A stretch of 9,869 nucleotides of DNA, taken from assembly GCA_905193755.1 (NCBI GenBank), contig CAJJPX010000025.1, positions 1 to 9,869 on the forward strand, read 5' to 3'. The notes below the pieces were generated by a model that made no database searches, was not told where the DNA came from, and saw only the letters and a program-made list of their open reading frames with translations. Source of the DNA: an uncultured Clostridium sp. GTDB taxonomy: Bacteria > Bacillota_I > Bacilli_A > RF39 > UBA660. Of this stretch, positions 1-6,896 are shown piece after piece. Position numbers and translations under genes: made by a program. Position 1 is the stretch's first letter, and each line of letters opens with the position of its first letter.

Positions 1-25
1 TTTTGATTATAACATTTTTTAGTGC

Positions 26-62
26 AAAATAAAACTGAAAAGTTAATTTTCAGTTTTATTTT
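26..62 (-). terminator. Intrinsic terminator after the Ala/Pro-rich membrane protein gene
   Basis: A perfect inverted repeat has 16-base arms at 26-41 and 47-62 and a 5-base loop at 42-46. It starts 4 bases past the TAA stop of the preceding gene. Read on the minus strand, the 3' arm carries the U-rich run (TTTT, then CAG, then TTTTATTTT). The stem is symmetric in A and T, so it could also stop transcripts arriving on the plus strand from outside the window. Confidence 0.85.
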
Positions 63-65
63 ATT

Positions 66-695
66 TTATTGAACTGGTGTTGTTGGTGCACTTGGTGTTT
101 CTGGAGCAGCTGGTACTTCTGGTGCAGTAGCAACTGGAGCTTCTGGAGCAGTTGGTGCCATTTCAGGAGCAGGTTCACTAACAACAACTTCTGGAGTTGT
201 TGGTGCTACTTCAGGTGCACTTTCAGTTTGAACTGGAGCACTCATTTCAGGTGCTGCTTCTTCTTTTTCTTCTATAACTAAAGTTGGTCCTTCTGTAATA
301 GCTGGATCTTCTGCAGTTGTTTCTACTGATGCTGGTGCTTGCATTTCTGGAGTTCCAAAAATGCTTCCTTCTTCTTCTGGAGTAGTAACATTTACTTCAG
401 TACTAGTTGCTTCAACATTATTAAGTGAAGGTTCTTCAATAACTATTCCTTGTTCTTCTGCAGGAGTTTGTGCAGGAGCTGGAGCTGCTGGTTCAGCGTT
501 TGCACTTACTGTTGTAGGTGCAGCTGATGCTGTTGTTGCTGCTTGAGCGTCTGCATTTGGTACAGGCACAACTTCCTCATTTTTCTTTTTCTTCTTTCCA
601 TCTACTATAAATCCAATTAACGCAAACAATAAAAGTACTGCTGCTAACATAAACCATTTATAATTATCTGCTAAAAAGCTAAGTATATTATCCAT
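66..695 (-). CDS. Single-pass membrane protein with a long acidic Ala/Pro/Thr/Glu-rich tail
   Basis: This 209-residue protein has a short N-terminus, one membrane helix at about residues 14-31, a run of five lysines (34-38), and then about 170 residues of low-complexity sequence rich in Ala, Pro, Thr, Val and Glu. The tail has no Cys, Trp, Tyr, His or Arg, one Phe and one Lys. Its last 50 residues are an imperfect repeat of APE(V/M)APT(T/A)PE type. A VIEE motif occurs twice (VIEEPS and VIEEKE). By the positive-inside rule the lysine run would put the tail in the cytoplasm; if the topology is reversed, it would be a disordered surface stalk. The start is clear: AAGGAGG lies 6 bases before the ATG, and a good promoter lies just upstream. 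No enzymatic domain is visible and I do not know its function. Confidence 0.85.
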   Translation of the reverse strand: MDNILSFLADNYKWFMLAAVLLLFALIGFIVDGKKKKKNEEVVPVPNADAQAATTASAAPTTVSANAEPAAPAPAQTPAEEQGIVIEEPSLNNVEATSTEVNVTTPEEEGSIFGTPEMQAPASVETTAEDPAITEGPTLVIEEKEEAAPEMSAPVQTESAPEVAPTTPEVVVSEPAPEMAPTAPEAPVATAPEVPAAPETPSAPTTPVQ

Positions 696-722
696 AGGTT
701 CCTCCTTATTCTTATCAATATT

Positions 723-751
723 ATTCTAACATTATTAAAATAATATTTCAA
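723..751 (-). promoter_or_regulatory. Sigma-A-type promoter of the Ala/Pro-rich membrane protein gene
   Basis: The -35 box is TTGAAA (751-746), the spacer is exactly 17 bases, and the -10 box is TAGAAT (728-723). A TG one base before the -10 makes it an extended -10. The predicted transcript starts about 20 bases before the ATG. I see no terminator between the DUF3048 gene (stop at 787) and this promoter, so some readthrough from that gene is possible. Confidence 0.7.
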
Positions 752-786
752 CATTTTTTATTAAATTATATTCTTAGTAATTAAAA

Positions 787-1824
787 TTATTCTATTTTTA
801 ATGTTTGACCTTTAGGTTGAATATGAATCCATGTGTTACCATCATTAACAACTAATTCAGTTCCATCCATTAAAGTATATTTTGTTTTAGCATCTCTACT
901 TGCTTTACTCCATTTAATTTTAATAGCGTCTCCATTAGAAATATAATATCCTTCTCCACTACCCACATTATCTAAATCTTGTCTTCCTTTTTTATCTCCT
1001 AAAGAAGTGTTCTTTACTTGATAAGTTATTATGTTTTTAACAGTATATTGTTTTTTAGTAACCAAGTCAGTATGTGCTTGTCCTCCCATAAACATTTTAT
1101 AATTCATATTTTCTTTATCGTACTCATATGAAGTTGTTTGATAATTTGAGTATTTAATAGATACTTTATTTGCTGTCTTTAGTGTTTCATCTTTTGAATG
1201 GTCTACTTTGATTGGACTATACTTTAATAATTGTGTTTCTGTTGTTGTCCTATATTTTTTTGATTTTACTACTGTATTTATTCTATCAATTGAAGTGAAT
1301 GCTGTATGTTCCCATGCTCTTTTTAATGTTTTATCTCTAAAGAATCCTTTAGCATCATACATACCATTAACATTATTTATACCTAATGATGCTAAATCTG
1401 ATTTTGCCTGAGGTGACTGTCCATAATGAACAAATATAGCATCGTTTTCCATAACATAATCTAAGAAATAGTGTCTAGCACTTCTTACAGAACCAATCTT
1501 ATCAGTATTTTGATCTTTAAATAATGTAACTAATCTTGTAATCCCACCTTCTGCGATAAGTTCATATCCTAAATATGCATCTTGAAGTCCTGCATGTGGC
1601 CAAGCGGCATGATTATTATTAATAGATACTGCAATTGGTCTAGATTTACTTGTTTCATCAATAATCTTTACTTTAGGTTTTTCTACATAAATTATACCTA
1701 TATTAATACCAATCTTTGAAATCATTTTTTCAATTCTTTCATTTAGGTTAAAGTAGTATGCAACTCCTCCAACTATTAAAGTTAATACGACAAAAATAAT
1801 AAAACTTCTTAAAAATCTTTTCAT
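787..1824 (-). CDS. DUF3048 (YerB-family) membrane-anchored extracellular protein
   Basis: The protein has 345 residues from the preferred start. An uncleaved-looking N-terminal membrane helix at about residues 5-25 is followed by an extracellular part that matches the DUF3048 family. Family hallmarks are RPIAVSINNNHAAWPHAGL (about 62-80), AEGGITR (about 91-97) and the IGSVRSARHYF block (about 110-120). The C-terminal DUF3048_C-like part has GSGEGYYISNGD and ends near NTWIHIQPKG. B. subtilis YerB is a lipoprotein, but here there is no lipobox cysteine, so anchoring is by the helix. No biochemical role is established for the family that I know of. An upstream in-frame ATG at 1830 is possible, but GGAG lies only 1 base from it and 7 bases from the ATG at 1824, so 1824 is preferred. 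Promoter and neighbours suggest a single-gene unit. Confidence 0.9.
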   Translation of the reverse strand: MKRFLRSFIIFVVLTLIVGGVAYYFNLNERIEKMISKIGINIGIIYVEKPKVKIIDETSKSRPIAVSINNNHAAWPHAGLQDAYLGYELIAEGGITRLVTLFKDQNTDKIGSVRSARHYFLDYVMENDAIFVHYGQSPQAKSDLASLGINNVNGMYDAKGFFRDKTLKRAWEHTAFTSIDRINTVVKSKKYRTTTETQLLKYSPIKVDHSKDETLKTANKVSIKYSNYQTTSYEYDKENMNYKMFMGGQAHTDLVTKKQYTVKNIITYQVKNTSLGDKKGRQDLDNVGSGEGYYISNGDAIKIKWSKASRDAKTKYTLMDGTELVVNDGNTWIHIQPKGQTLKIE

Positions 1825-1831
1825 ACTCATT

Positions 1832-1835
1832 CTCC
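1832..1835 (-). promoter_or_regulatory. Ribosome binding site that decides the DUF3048 gene start
   Basis: GGAG at 1835-1832 has 7 bases between it and the ATG at 1824. It is only 1 base from the in-frame ATG at 1830, which is too close to serve that codon. This favours the shorter protein, beginning MKRFLRSF. Confidence 0.7.
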
Positions 1836-1841
1836 AATTTA

Positions 1842-1850
1842 ATTATATCA
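1842..1850 (-). promoter_or_regulatory. Probable extended -10 promoter of the DUF3048 gene
   Basis: The sequence TGATATAAT gives a perfect TATAAT (1847-1842) with an extended -10 TG. No convincing -35 box lies 16-18 bases upstream. Transcription would start around 1834-1836, leaving a leader of about 10-12 bases that barely includes the ribosome site. A second TATAAT at 1871-1866 also lacks a -35 and is the alternative if a longer leader is used. Confidence 0.4.
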
Positions 1851-1900
1851 CGTATATTTTTAATTATTATACTTTCTTAAATATATTTACATTTTTGTAT

Positions 1901-1925
1901 AATAAAAACAAGTAATTACTTGTTT
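1901..1925 (-). terminator. Intrinsic terminator after the 71-residue protein gene
   Basis: A perfect 20-base palindrome at 1906-1925 folds as an 8-bp stem (AAACAAGT / ACTTGTTT) with an AATT loop. On the minus strand it is followed by TTATT, giving a U-rich tail. It lies 9 bases past the TAA stop at 1935. The stem has few G-C pairs, so it may be moderate in strength. Confidence 0.65.
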
Positions 1926-1934
1926 CTATATTTA

Positions 1935-2150
1935 TTATTGACAATTTCCTATACCTTTTACATTTGGATATAGTTTTTGCAATTCTTTTATTCTTTCTGT
2001 AGGGTCCTCAATTGCTAAAATTCTATCAATTTCTTTGCTTTCTTCTTCACTTATATTTTCTGATTCTTTGATAACTTCTTTTGAAAATTCATCAGCACTT
2101 TCTTTTATAATTTTATTTAACTCTTCTTTAGTAAGTTTTTTATCTTTCAT
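1935..2150 (-). CDS. Small charged protein of unknown function, 71 residues
   Basis: I do not recognise this protein. It starts MKDKKLTKEELNKIIKESADE, is very rich in Lys and Glu, and is probably mostly helical up to about residue 60. It has a DPTERIKELQKLYPN segment and ends GIGNCQ with a single cysteine near the C-terminus. It has no membrane segment or signal peptide and so should be cytoplasmic. An in-frame ATG at 2162 would add four residues, but that ATG overlaps the GGAGG ribosome site, which lies 5 bases before the ATG at 2150; the latter is therefore the likely start. The gene has its own promoter (2175-2203) and terminator (1901-1925), so it is a free-standing unit between the gatB terminator and the DUF3048 gene. 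These signals make it a real gene despite its size. Confidence 0.8.
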   Translation of the reverse strand: MKDKKLTKEELNKIIKESADEFSKEVIKESENISEEESKEIDRILAIEDPTERIKELQKLYPNVKGIGNCQ

Positions 2151-2155
2151 AACAG

Positions 2156-2160
2156 CCTCC
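2156..2160 (-). promoter_or_regulatory. Ribosome binding site that decides the 71-residue protein start
   Basis: GGAGG at 2160-2156 has a 5-base spacer before the ATG at 2150. The upstream in-frame ATG (2162-2160) shares its last base with this site, so it cannot use it. Confidence 0.75.
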
Positions 2161-2174
2161 ATTTTTCTATTGAT

Positions 2175-2203
2175 ATTTTAACATCATTTGTATTATTTAT
2201 CAA
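2175..2203 (-). promoter_or_regulatory. Sigma-A-type promoter of the 71-residue protein gene
   Basis: The -35 box is TTGATA (2203-2198), the spacer is 17 bases, and the -10 box is TAAAAT (2180-2175), preceded by an extended TG. It begins just after the gatB terminator, so this gene is not part of the asnS-gat operon. Its -10 region (ATGTTAAAATA) closely resembles that of the promoter at 723-751 (ATGTTAGAATA). Confidence 0.7.
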
Positions 2204-2216
2204 TTTTTGTATAAAT

Positions 2217-2241
2217 AAAAATGTCTATGAATAGACATTTT
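2217..2241 (-). terminator. Intrinsic terminator of the asnS-gatCAB operon
   Basis: A perfect 10-bp stem (arms 2218-2227 and 2232-2241, AAAATGTCTA type) with a 4-base loop lies 3 bases past the gatB stop. On the minus strand the stem ends in five T's followed by ATTTAT. It separates gatB from the independently promoted small gene downstream. Confidence 0.85.
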
Positions 2242-2244
2242 ATG

Positions 2245-3675
2245 TTAACTAATACGTTCTAACATTTTAGATTTTGCTTCTACTGGATTAGCTTTTCCTT
2301 TTGATTTTTTCATTACTTGTCCAACTAGATAATCTAACATATTAGTTCTACCATTGTGGTAGTCTTCTATAGCTTTTTGGTTTTCACTTATTACTTCATT
2401 AACTAATGATTCAATAAGACCAGAGTCTTCTATAACTTCCATATCATATTTTTTTACTATTTCTTTTGGAGTTAATTTTTCTTCTAACATTTTAGTAAAT
2501 ACTTTTTTTGCTTGATCTGATGATATTTTTTTATCATTAACAAGTGTTACTAGTTCTACTATCATGTTTGGTCTTATGAATAAATCATCTATAGTGTTTT
2601 CTTCACTCTTATTTAGTTCTCCAAGTATTCTAGTTGTAATCCAGTTACAAGCACTCTTTGGATCACATTTTAGTGATACACATTCTTCAAAGTAATCAGA
2701 TATTTTTTTATCTTTAGTAAGTACTCCTGCATCATAATCAGAAAGTCCATATTCTTTAATATATTTTTCTTTTCTTTCATAAGCTAACACTGGTATTTTA
2801 CTTCTTATATCATCTAATAACTCTTTAGTAATTCTAAATTTCGGAATATTTGGTTCTGTGAAGTATTTATAATCTATTGCATCTGCTTTACTTCTCATAT
2901 GAATAGTAGTACCTGACTCGTCATCCCATCTTCTTGTTTCTTGTACTACTTCATCATAGCGTCCACCATCTTTAAGTTCTGATTGTCTTTTAATTTCATA
3001 ATTAATTGTTTTTCTAATAGCATCAAAACTATTTACATTTTTAACTTCTACTTTAGTACCAAATTCAGTAGCATCTTCATCCATAATTGATACATTAACA
3101 TCAGCTCTTATTTGTCCTTTTTTAGTATCACATTCTGAAATATCAGTGTATTCATAAATACTTTTAATGTGTTCTAAGAAAGCTAGTGCTTCATCTGCTG
3201 AATGAAGGCATGGTTCTGTTACTAGTTCTAGAAGAGGTACACCTGCTCTATTATAATCTATTGTTGAAGTATTATAGTAATGATCAAGTGATGCTGCATC
3301 TTCTTCTAAGTGTATATCATGAATTAATACTTCTTTTTTAGTACCATTTACATCTATTTCTATTTTTCCATCTACTCCTACTGGGTTAAAGAATTGTGTT
3401 AATTGATAACCTTTAGGTAGATCTGGATAGTAGTAATTCTTTCTATCAAATTCCATAAATTCTGGTTGTTTACAATTAAGTATCATTGACATCATTAATG
3501 CTTTTTTAACACATGTTTTATTTACTACTGGTAGTGTTCCTGGAAAAGCCATGTCTAGTGGTACTACATTTTCATTAGCTACTTTTGAGAAACTATTTCT
3601 TGCATTAGAGAATACTTTTGTATTAGATTTCATTTCACAGTGAAATTCTAAACCTATTACTGCTTTATATGCCAT
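2245..3675 (-). CDS. gatB: Asp/Glu-tRNA(Asn/Gln) amidotransferase subunit B
   Basis: GatB is the kinase and tRNA-binding subunit of GatCAB. It phosphorylates Glu (or Asp) mischarged on tRNA-Gln (or tRNA-Asn) before ammonia from GatA is added. At 476 residues it has normal length. Visible hallmarks are IGLEFHCEM (7-15), PGTLPVVN (45-52), FDRKNYYYPDLPKGYQ (76-91) and IHLEEDAASL (121-130), followed by the helical and YqeY-like tail ending GQVMKKSKGKANP. The zinc-binding cysteines found in many GatB proteins near residues 20-45 are absent (PLDMAFPG replaces the CPVCLGLPG-type segment), as in the Staphylococcus type. AAAGGAGG lies 7 bases before the ATG. The start overlaps the gatA stop as TAATG, implying translational coupling and matched subunit amounts. 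It is the last gene of the operon. Confidence 0.97.
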   Translation of the reverse strand: MAYKAVIGLEFHCEMKSNTKVFSNARNSFSKVANENVVPLDMAFPGTLPVVNKTCVKKALMMSMILNCKQPEFMEFDRKNYYYPDLPKGYQLTQFFNPVGVDGKIEIDVNGTKKEVLIHDIHLEEDAASLDHYYNTSTIDYNRAGVPLLELVTEPCLHSADEALAFLEHIKSIYEYTDISECDTKKGQIRADVNVSIMDEDATEFGTKVEVKNVNSFDAIRKTINYEIKRQSELKDGGRYDEVVQETRRWDDESGTTIHMRSKADAIDYKYFTEPNIPKFRITKELLDDIRSKIPVLAYERKEKYIKEYGLSDYDAGVLTKDKKISDYFEECVSLKCDPKSACNWITTRILGELNKSEENTIDDLFIRPNMIVELVTLVNDKKISSDQAKKVFTKMLEEKLTPKEIVKKYDMEVIEDSGLIESLVNEVISENQKAIEDYHNGRTNMLDYLVGQVMKKSKGKANPVEAKSKMLERIS

Positions 3676-5126
3676 TATAGTACCTCCTTTGCTATTTGAT
3701 TTTTATATTCCATTTTGTTTTCTAAAGCATAAGCTATATTTAAAACATTTATATCGTCTTTTACTTTTCCAGTTATATTTACTCCGACTGGTAAGTTACT
3801 TACAAATCCATTTGGTATAGTAATAGATGGAAAACCACCGAAGTTACCTATTTGTAAGTGATCTTCTAAGATGTTATTTGAACTTGATAATGCGTTTTTG
3901 CTACCTTCTATAAATTTAGCAGGTCCACTTCCAACTGGAAGAATTAGTCCATCATAAGTTTCAAATAATTCATTCATCTTGTCTACTATCATTCTTCTTA
4001 CTCTTTTAGCATTTATGAAATATTTTTCTTGGTTTTCTTTTTGTAGTACGTATGAACCAATTACAAATCTTCTTTTAATAAGTGGTGAGAATCCTTTAGT
4101 TCTGTGATCTTTCATTATAGCAGCTGGACTATCTCCTTCACCTCTTGGTCCAAAACTAATACCTGTTAAGTTTGACATATTACTTGTTGCTTCTGCGCAA
4201 GATATAACTACGTATACACTAGATACTGCATCTAATAGAGCTTTATCTATTGATACTTCGTCAACTGTCATACCTAGTGACTTATAAAGTTCAACTGTTT
4301 TATTAAAGTTTTCTAAGTGACTCTTTAATTCTTCACTTGGATTTTCATAATTACTTAAGTCTACGATTTCTTTGATGTAGAATAATTTTTTACCTTTTAC
4401 ATCTTTATTTAGATTCTTATAAAGTTCTATATTACTTGAATCCCAAGATGTCATATCTTTAGGATCTTTTCCTTTCATAGCATCTACTGCGATAGCTGCA
4501 TCTTCTACACTTCTTGATAATACACCTATTGTATCAAGTGAACAAGCAAATGGGAAAAGTCCATATCTTGAGATCATTCCATATGTTGGTTTATATCCTA
4601 CTATTCCGCAGTATGCAGCTGGTTTACGAATTGAGTCTCCCGTATCACTACCCAATGCAAATGGATAACAACCACTTGCAACTGATGCTGCACTACCTGC
4701 TGAAGAACCTGCTGTCATTCTGTCTATTCTCCATGGATTATGTACTACACCAGTATGTCCTGTTGTACCAGTTCCTCCCATACCAAGTTCATCTAATACA
4801 GTCTTTGTTACACCTACTGCACCTTTTTTCTTTAAATTAGCAACAGCAGTTGCATCAAAGAATGGAACATAATCTTTTAAAGTATTAGAACTTCCTGTTG
4901 AAAGAATATCTTTAGTAGAAAAGTTATCTTTAATACCATATGGAATGCCACTAACTAGTTCATCTGTTACTTCTCTTTCTTTCGCATCATCTATTATAGT
5001 TACAAATGCATTAGTTTTATCTTGAATACTATGGCATTTTTCTAAAGATTCATCTATAAGTTCTCTTGAAGTAACTTTCTTATTTAATAAATCTTCATGT
5101 AATTCTTTTATACTTTTAGTTATCAT
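3675..5126 (-). CDS. gatA: Asp/Glu-tRNA(Asn/Gln) amidotransferase subunit A
   Basis: GatA is the amidase-signature subunit that releases ammonia from glutamine or asparagine and channels it to GatB. It has 483 residues, the usual length. The Ser-cisSer-Lys triad fits Lys66 (YGIKDN), Ser141 (AGSSAGS) and Ser165 (SDTGDSIR); the spacings of 24 and 99 residues match those I recall for the S. aureus enzyme (Lys79, Ser154, Ser178). KRRF and the late GGFPSITIP segment fit the substrate-binding half. The signature is unusual: the glycine just before the nucleophile is Asp164, and GGSSGGS is AGSSAGS. I think similar Asp variants occur in some Mollicutes-type GatA, but that is from memory. The start overlaps the gatC stop as TAATG, with an AAAGGTGG ribosome site upstream. 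The context of gatC, gatB and asnS rules out an ordinary amidase. Confidence 0.96.
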   Translation of the reverse strand: MITKSIKELHEDLLNKKVTSRELIDESLEKCHSIQDKTNAFVTIIDDAKEREVTDELVSGIPYGIKDNFSTKDILSTGSSNTLKDYVPFFDATAVANLKKKGAVGVTKTVLDELGMGGTGTTGHTGVVHNPWRIDRMTAGSSAGSAASVASGCYPFALGSDTGDSIRKPAAYCGIVGYKPTYGMISRYGLFPFACSLDTIGVLSRSVEDAAIAVDAMKGKDPKDMTSWDSSNIELYKNLNKDVKGKKLFYIKEIVDLSNYENPSEELKSHLENFNKTVELYKSLGMTVDEVSIDKALLDAVSSVYVVISCAEATSNMSNLTGISFGPRGEGDSPAAIMKDHRTKGFSPLIKRRFVIGSYVLQKENQEKYFINAKRVRRMIVDKMNELFETYDGLILPVGSGPAKFIEGSKNALSSSNNILEDHLQIGNFGGFPSITIPNGFVSNLPVGVNITGKVKDDINVLNIAYALENKMEYKNQIAKEVL

Positions 5127-5425
5127 TATCCCACCACCTTTGGTACTTCTACTTCTCTGCCTTCATATTGATCGCAGTTTCTTAGAAGTTCTTCGATTGG
5201 AATTTCTTCTCCTACTTCGTCATCGCTTCTTAAATCTTCTAAAATCATTTCAAATGGATAACTAAGTGGTTCAGTATCTTTAATATTTGGTATTTTATTT
5301 ATTAAATCCATATTCTTTTCTATTTCATCAAATTCTTCTTGTATATTAGTTCTTTCTTCTTCAGTTAAACCAATAAGTAATTTATCTGCGTAGTCATCTA
5401 TCATTTCTTTTGTGAAATTACTCAT
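5126..5425 (-). CDS. gatC: Asp/Glu-tRNA(Asn/Gln) amidotransferase subunit C
   Basis: GatC is the small subunit that wraps around and stabilises GatA in the GatCAB complex. At 99 residues it has the normal size. Family features are the N-terminal helices (DYADKLLIGLTEEE), the IPNIKDTEPLSYP segment matching the usual V-x-P-x-S/T-H-P region, LRSDDEVG (normally LREDEV), and the C-terminal EGREVEVPKVV. A strong AAAGGAGG lies 6 bases before the ATG. It follows asnS after only 19 bases and overlaps gatA by one base (TAATG), so all four genes are surely one transcript. Confidence 0.96.
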   Translation of the reverse strand: MSNFTKEMIDDYADKLLIGLTEEERTNIQEEFDEIEKNMDLINKIPNIKDTEPLSYPFEMILEDLRSDDEVGEEIPIEELLRNCDQYEGREVEVPKVVG

Positions 5426-5444
5426 ATTATTCCTCCTTTATTTA

Positions 5445-6824
5445 TTAATAATCACAGTTATTAGGTGTTCTTGGATATGGAATTACATCTCTTATGTTTT
5501 CTACTCCTGTTAGGTACATAATAAGTCTTTCAAATCCAAGACCGAATCCTGCGTGATAACATCCTCCGAATCTTCTTAGGTTAGTATACCATTCTAGGTT
5601 TTCTCTTGGGATATTCATTTCTTCCATTCTATTAATTAGTTTGTCATAATCATCTTCTCTTTGACTACCACCAATTAGTTCACCTGAACCTGGTACTTCT
5701 AGGTCTACTGCTGCTACTGTTTCGTTGTCATCATTAAGTTTCATATAGAATGCTTTAATATCTTTTGGCCAATCTGTAATAAATACTGGTCCATTAAAGT
5801 GTTCTGTTATATATTTTTCATGTTCTTTAGCGATGTCTTCGCCATATTCTGGTTTGAATTCAAAGTCTACTTTTGCTTCTTTTAATAAAGTAATTGCTTC
5901 TTTATGAGTTATACGTACAAATTTACTATTTAATACTTTAGTAAGTTTTTCTTTTAAACCTTTCTCTACAAATTTATCAAAGAAGTCTATTTCTAAAGGA
6001 CATTTGTCCATAACATATTTAACTATAAATTTTAACATTTCTTCTTCAATATCCATTATTCCATTTAGGTCACAAAATGCTACTTCTGGTTCAATCATCC
6101 AGAATTCATTAGCATGTGTTTTAGTATTTGAGTTTTCTGTTCTCATTGTTGGGCCAAATGTATATATCTTTTTGTACGCTAAAGCGAAAGTTTCTCCATG
6201 AAGTTGACCAGAACCTGTTATATATGTTTGTTTTCCGAATAAGTCTTTTTTGAAGTCTACTTTTTTGTCTTCCCCTAAAGGAAGATTATTCATATCAAGA
6301 GTAGTTATTTTGAACATTTGTCCTGATCCTTCACAATCTGCTCCTGTTATGATTGGACTATGAAAATATACATAGTTATTGCTTTGGAAGTATTCATGTA
6401 TTGCTTGAGCAGCTACGCTTCTTACTCTAAATACTGCATTAAATAAGTTTGTTCTTGGTCTTAAGTATGCTACTTCTCTTAAAAATTCTCTTGTATGTCT
6501 TTTTGGTTGAATTGGATAATCTTCAGGTGAATCTCCAAGTACTTCTATAGTTTTAACTTTCATTTCATGGCTTTGACCACTACCTTCTGATTTAACAATA
6601 GTACCATTTACTCTTATAGCACTTCCTACTCTAATTTTACTAATACTATCAAAGTCTTTTAATTCTTTTTCATATACTAATTGTAAACTTTGAAAATAAG
6701 TTCCATCGTTAAAATCAATGAATCCAAAATTTGATTGATTTCTATTATTACGAACCCATCCTTCTAAAGTAACATCTTTGTTTTCATATTTTATGATGTC
6801 TTTAAATAAATCTTTAACGTCCAT
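5445..6824 (-). CDS. asnS: Asparaginyl-tRNA synthetase
   Basis: AsnRS attaches asparagine to tRNA-Asn in the cytoplasm. The 459-residue protein is close in length to the E. coli enzyme. An OB-fold anticodon-binding domain covers about residues 1-100 (EGWVRNNRNQSNFGFIDF). The class II catalytic domain follows: motif 1 around 130-160 (FRVRSVAAQAI), GADCEGSGQMF (161-171), motif 2 at about 226-250 with Arg228 (MRTENSNT, FWMIEPE) and motif 3 (GFGLGFERL at 426-434, Arg433). The NLPLGEDKKVDF insert and the ending DVIPYPRTP are AsnRS hallmarks and argue against AspRS. Small departures are TGSGQL for the usual TVSGQL and MRTENS for FRAENS. A modest AGGAAAG lies 9 bases before the ATG. Expression is controlled by the Asn-specific T-box directly upstream. 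Confidence 0.97.
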   Translation of the reverse strand: MDVKDLFKDIIKYENKDVTLEGWVRNNRNQSNFGFIDFNDGTYFQSLQLVYEKELKDFDSISKIRVGSAIRVNGTIVKSEGSGQSHEMKVKTIEVLGDSPEDYPIQPKRHTREFLREVAYLRPRTNLFNAVFRVRSVAAQAIHEYFQSNNYVYFHSPIITGADCEGSGQMFKITTLDMNNLPLGEDKKVDFKKDLFGKQTYITGSGQLHGETFALAYKKIYTFGPTMRTENSNTKTHANEFWMIEPEVAFCDLNGIMDIEEEMLKFIVKYVMDKCPLEIDFFDKFVEKGLKEKLTKVLNSKFVRITHKEAITLLKEAKVDFEFKPEYGEDIAKEHEKYITEHFNGPVFITDWPKDIKAFYMKLNDDNETVAAVDLEVPGSGELIGGSQREDDYDKLINRMEEMNIPRENLEWYTNLRRFGGCYHAGFGLGFERLIMYLTGVENIRDVIPYPRTPNNCDY

Positions 6825-6845
6825 ATATCTTCACTTTCCTTTCCT

Positions 6846-6896
6846 AAAAAAAGAGAGATAGTACAAGGAGTCCATAATAGACGGTACCATCCCTCT
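6846..6896 (-). terminator. Regulated terminator of the T-box leader
   Basis: The arm at 6896-6884 pairs with 6864-6852 in an uninterrupted 13-bp stem (11 Watson-Crick and 2 G-U pairs). Seven U's (6852-6846) follow. The 5' arm contains most of the T-box core, so binding of the uncharged tRNA acceptor end and formation of this terminator exclude each other. The U-tract ends 21 bases before the asnS ATG. Confidence 0.9.

Noticed and set aside
66..200. Tandem DNA repeat array or CRISPR-like structure at the 3' end of the Ala/Pro-rich gene
   Set aside because: The repetition is at the level of Ala/Pro/Glu codons, irregular in length, and stays in frame; there are no regular repeats and spacers.
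69..546. Plus-strand open frames opposite the Ala/Pro-rich gene (one Trp/Cys/Phe-rich, one Ser/Val/Ala-rich)
   Set aside because: They are antisense shadows of the low-complexity codons of the minus-strand gene, with no ribosome site or promoter.
2151..2162. ATG at 2162 as start of the small protein
   Set aside because: It overlaps the GGAGG ribosome site that properly serves the ATG at 2150.
4514..4840. Plus-strand 108-codon frame inside gatA
   Set aside because: It lies antisense to the catalytic core of a well-conserved gene, and its composition reflects the complement of gatA codons.
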